NCBI GenBank assembly: GCA_016764855.1
Contig: JAESRB010000061.1
Span: 1-33,601 of the forward strand
Source of the DNA: Emcibacter sp.
GTDB lineage: Bacteria > Pseudomonadota > Alphaproteobacteria > Sphingomonadales > Emcibacteraceae
DNA: 33,601 nucleotides
Reading direction: 5' to 3'
Shown here: in pieces, positions 33,576 through 33,601 of the stretch
Position numbering within the stretch: position 1 is the stretch's first letter
Layout: each line of letters opens with the position of its first letter
Notes under the pieces: generated by a model
What the model was told of the DNA's origin: nothing
The model's database searches: none
What the model saw: only the letters and a program-made list of their open reading frames with translations
Made by a program: the position numbers and the translations under genes

Positions 33576-33601
33576 CCGAGTTAATACGAGGATAAGCCTG
33601 A
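33576..33601 (-). repeat. Inverted 26-bp copy of the repeat core, cut by the window end
   Basis: Positions 33576-33601 are the perfect reverse complement of 33397-33422 in copy 2 (core TCAGGCTTATCCTCG continuing through TATTAACTCGG). The match reaches the last base of the window, so the inverted copy probably continues outside. Confidence 0.85.

Larger units (their letters stand above)
33234..33601. other. Gene-free right end of the window with repeats
   Basis: About 370 bases upstream of ubiE hold no convincing gene. The first ~57 bases must contain the promoter of the ubiE operon, but no clear boxes stand out. The rest is occupied by repeat units described separately, plus a short palindrome GCCTTAAAGGC near 33543-33553. 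Confidence 0.7.

Overview
The window is a gene-dense piece of an alphaproteobacterial chromosome. The lineage call rests on gene content: a class I lysyl-tRNA synthetase, an Irr-type Fur regulator with a His-His-His motif, a YlxR protein fused to an L7Ae-like domain between nusA and infB, fused coaBC, and ubiquinone genes (ubiE, ubiB). Base composition is moderate, and AT-rich spacers separate slightly GC-richer genes. The order cannot be fixed from the sequence alone. I see no phage genes, transposases, CRISPR arrays, rRNA or tRNA genes.

Layout. Positions 1-5554 (+) hold the 3' end of tsaD, then gpsA and a run of small metabolic or housekeeping genes (YciI, Rieske ferredoxin, GNAT, YfcG-like GST, PhzF, cation:proton antiporter). 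Positions 5613-8360 (-) hold a DinG-like Fe-S helicase, divergent from lysK (8483, +), whose promoter carries a palindrome between -35 and -10. A solitary PglC-like phosphoglycosyl transferase follows, then metK, which is broken by a one-base frameshift, and trmB. Positions 13215-22743 (+) are the classic gene-expression cluster rimP-nusA-ylxR/L7Ae-infB-rbfA-truB-rpsO-pnp. It has a promoter plus terminator-like leader in front of rimP and a set of stem-loops between rpsO and pnp. Next come a nitronate monooxygenase-like flavoprotein with a cysteine cluster and irr. An SH3b secreted protein is divergent from a D-2-hydroxyacid dehydrogenase.

Positions 26588-33215 form one long minus-strand array, transcribed ubiE-ubiB-coaBC-dut-rrf2-cysK-small protein-moeB. 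Its first half makes ubiquinone, CoA and dUMP. Its second half looks like a cysteine/sulfur module: an Rrf2 regulator without Fe-S cysteines, cysteine synthase, a small protein that I read as a possible beta-grasp (ThiS/MoaD-like) protein without the Gly-Gly tail, and an E1-like adenylyltransferase.

The final 370 bases hold no gene. They carry two tandem copies of a ~71-bp repeat and an inverted copy of its 26-bp core that runs off the window end.

Most of the window is ordinary core genome. The items most worth a second look are the metK frameshift, the cysK/small protein/moeB module, the repeat family at the right end, and several leader or operator structures (lysK, metK, rimP, pnp).
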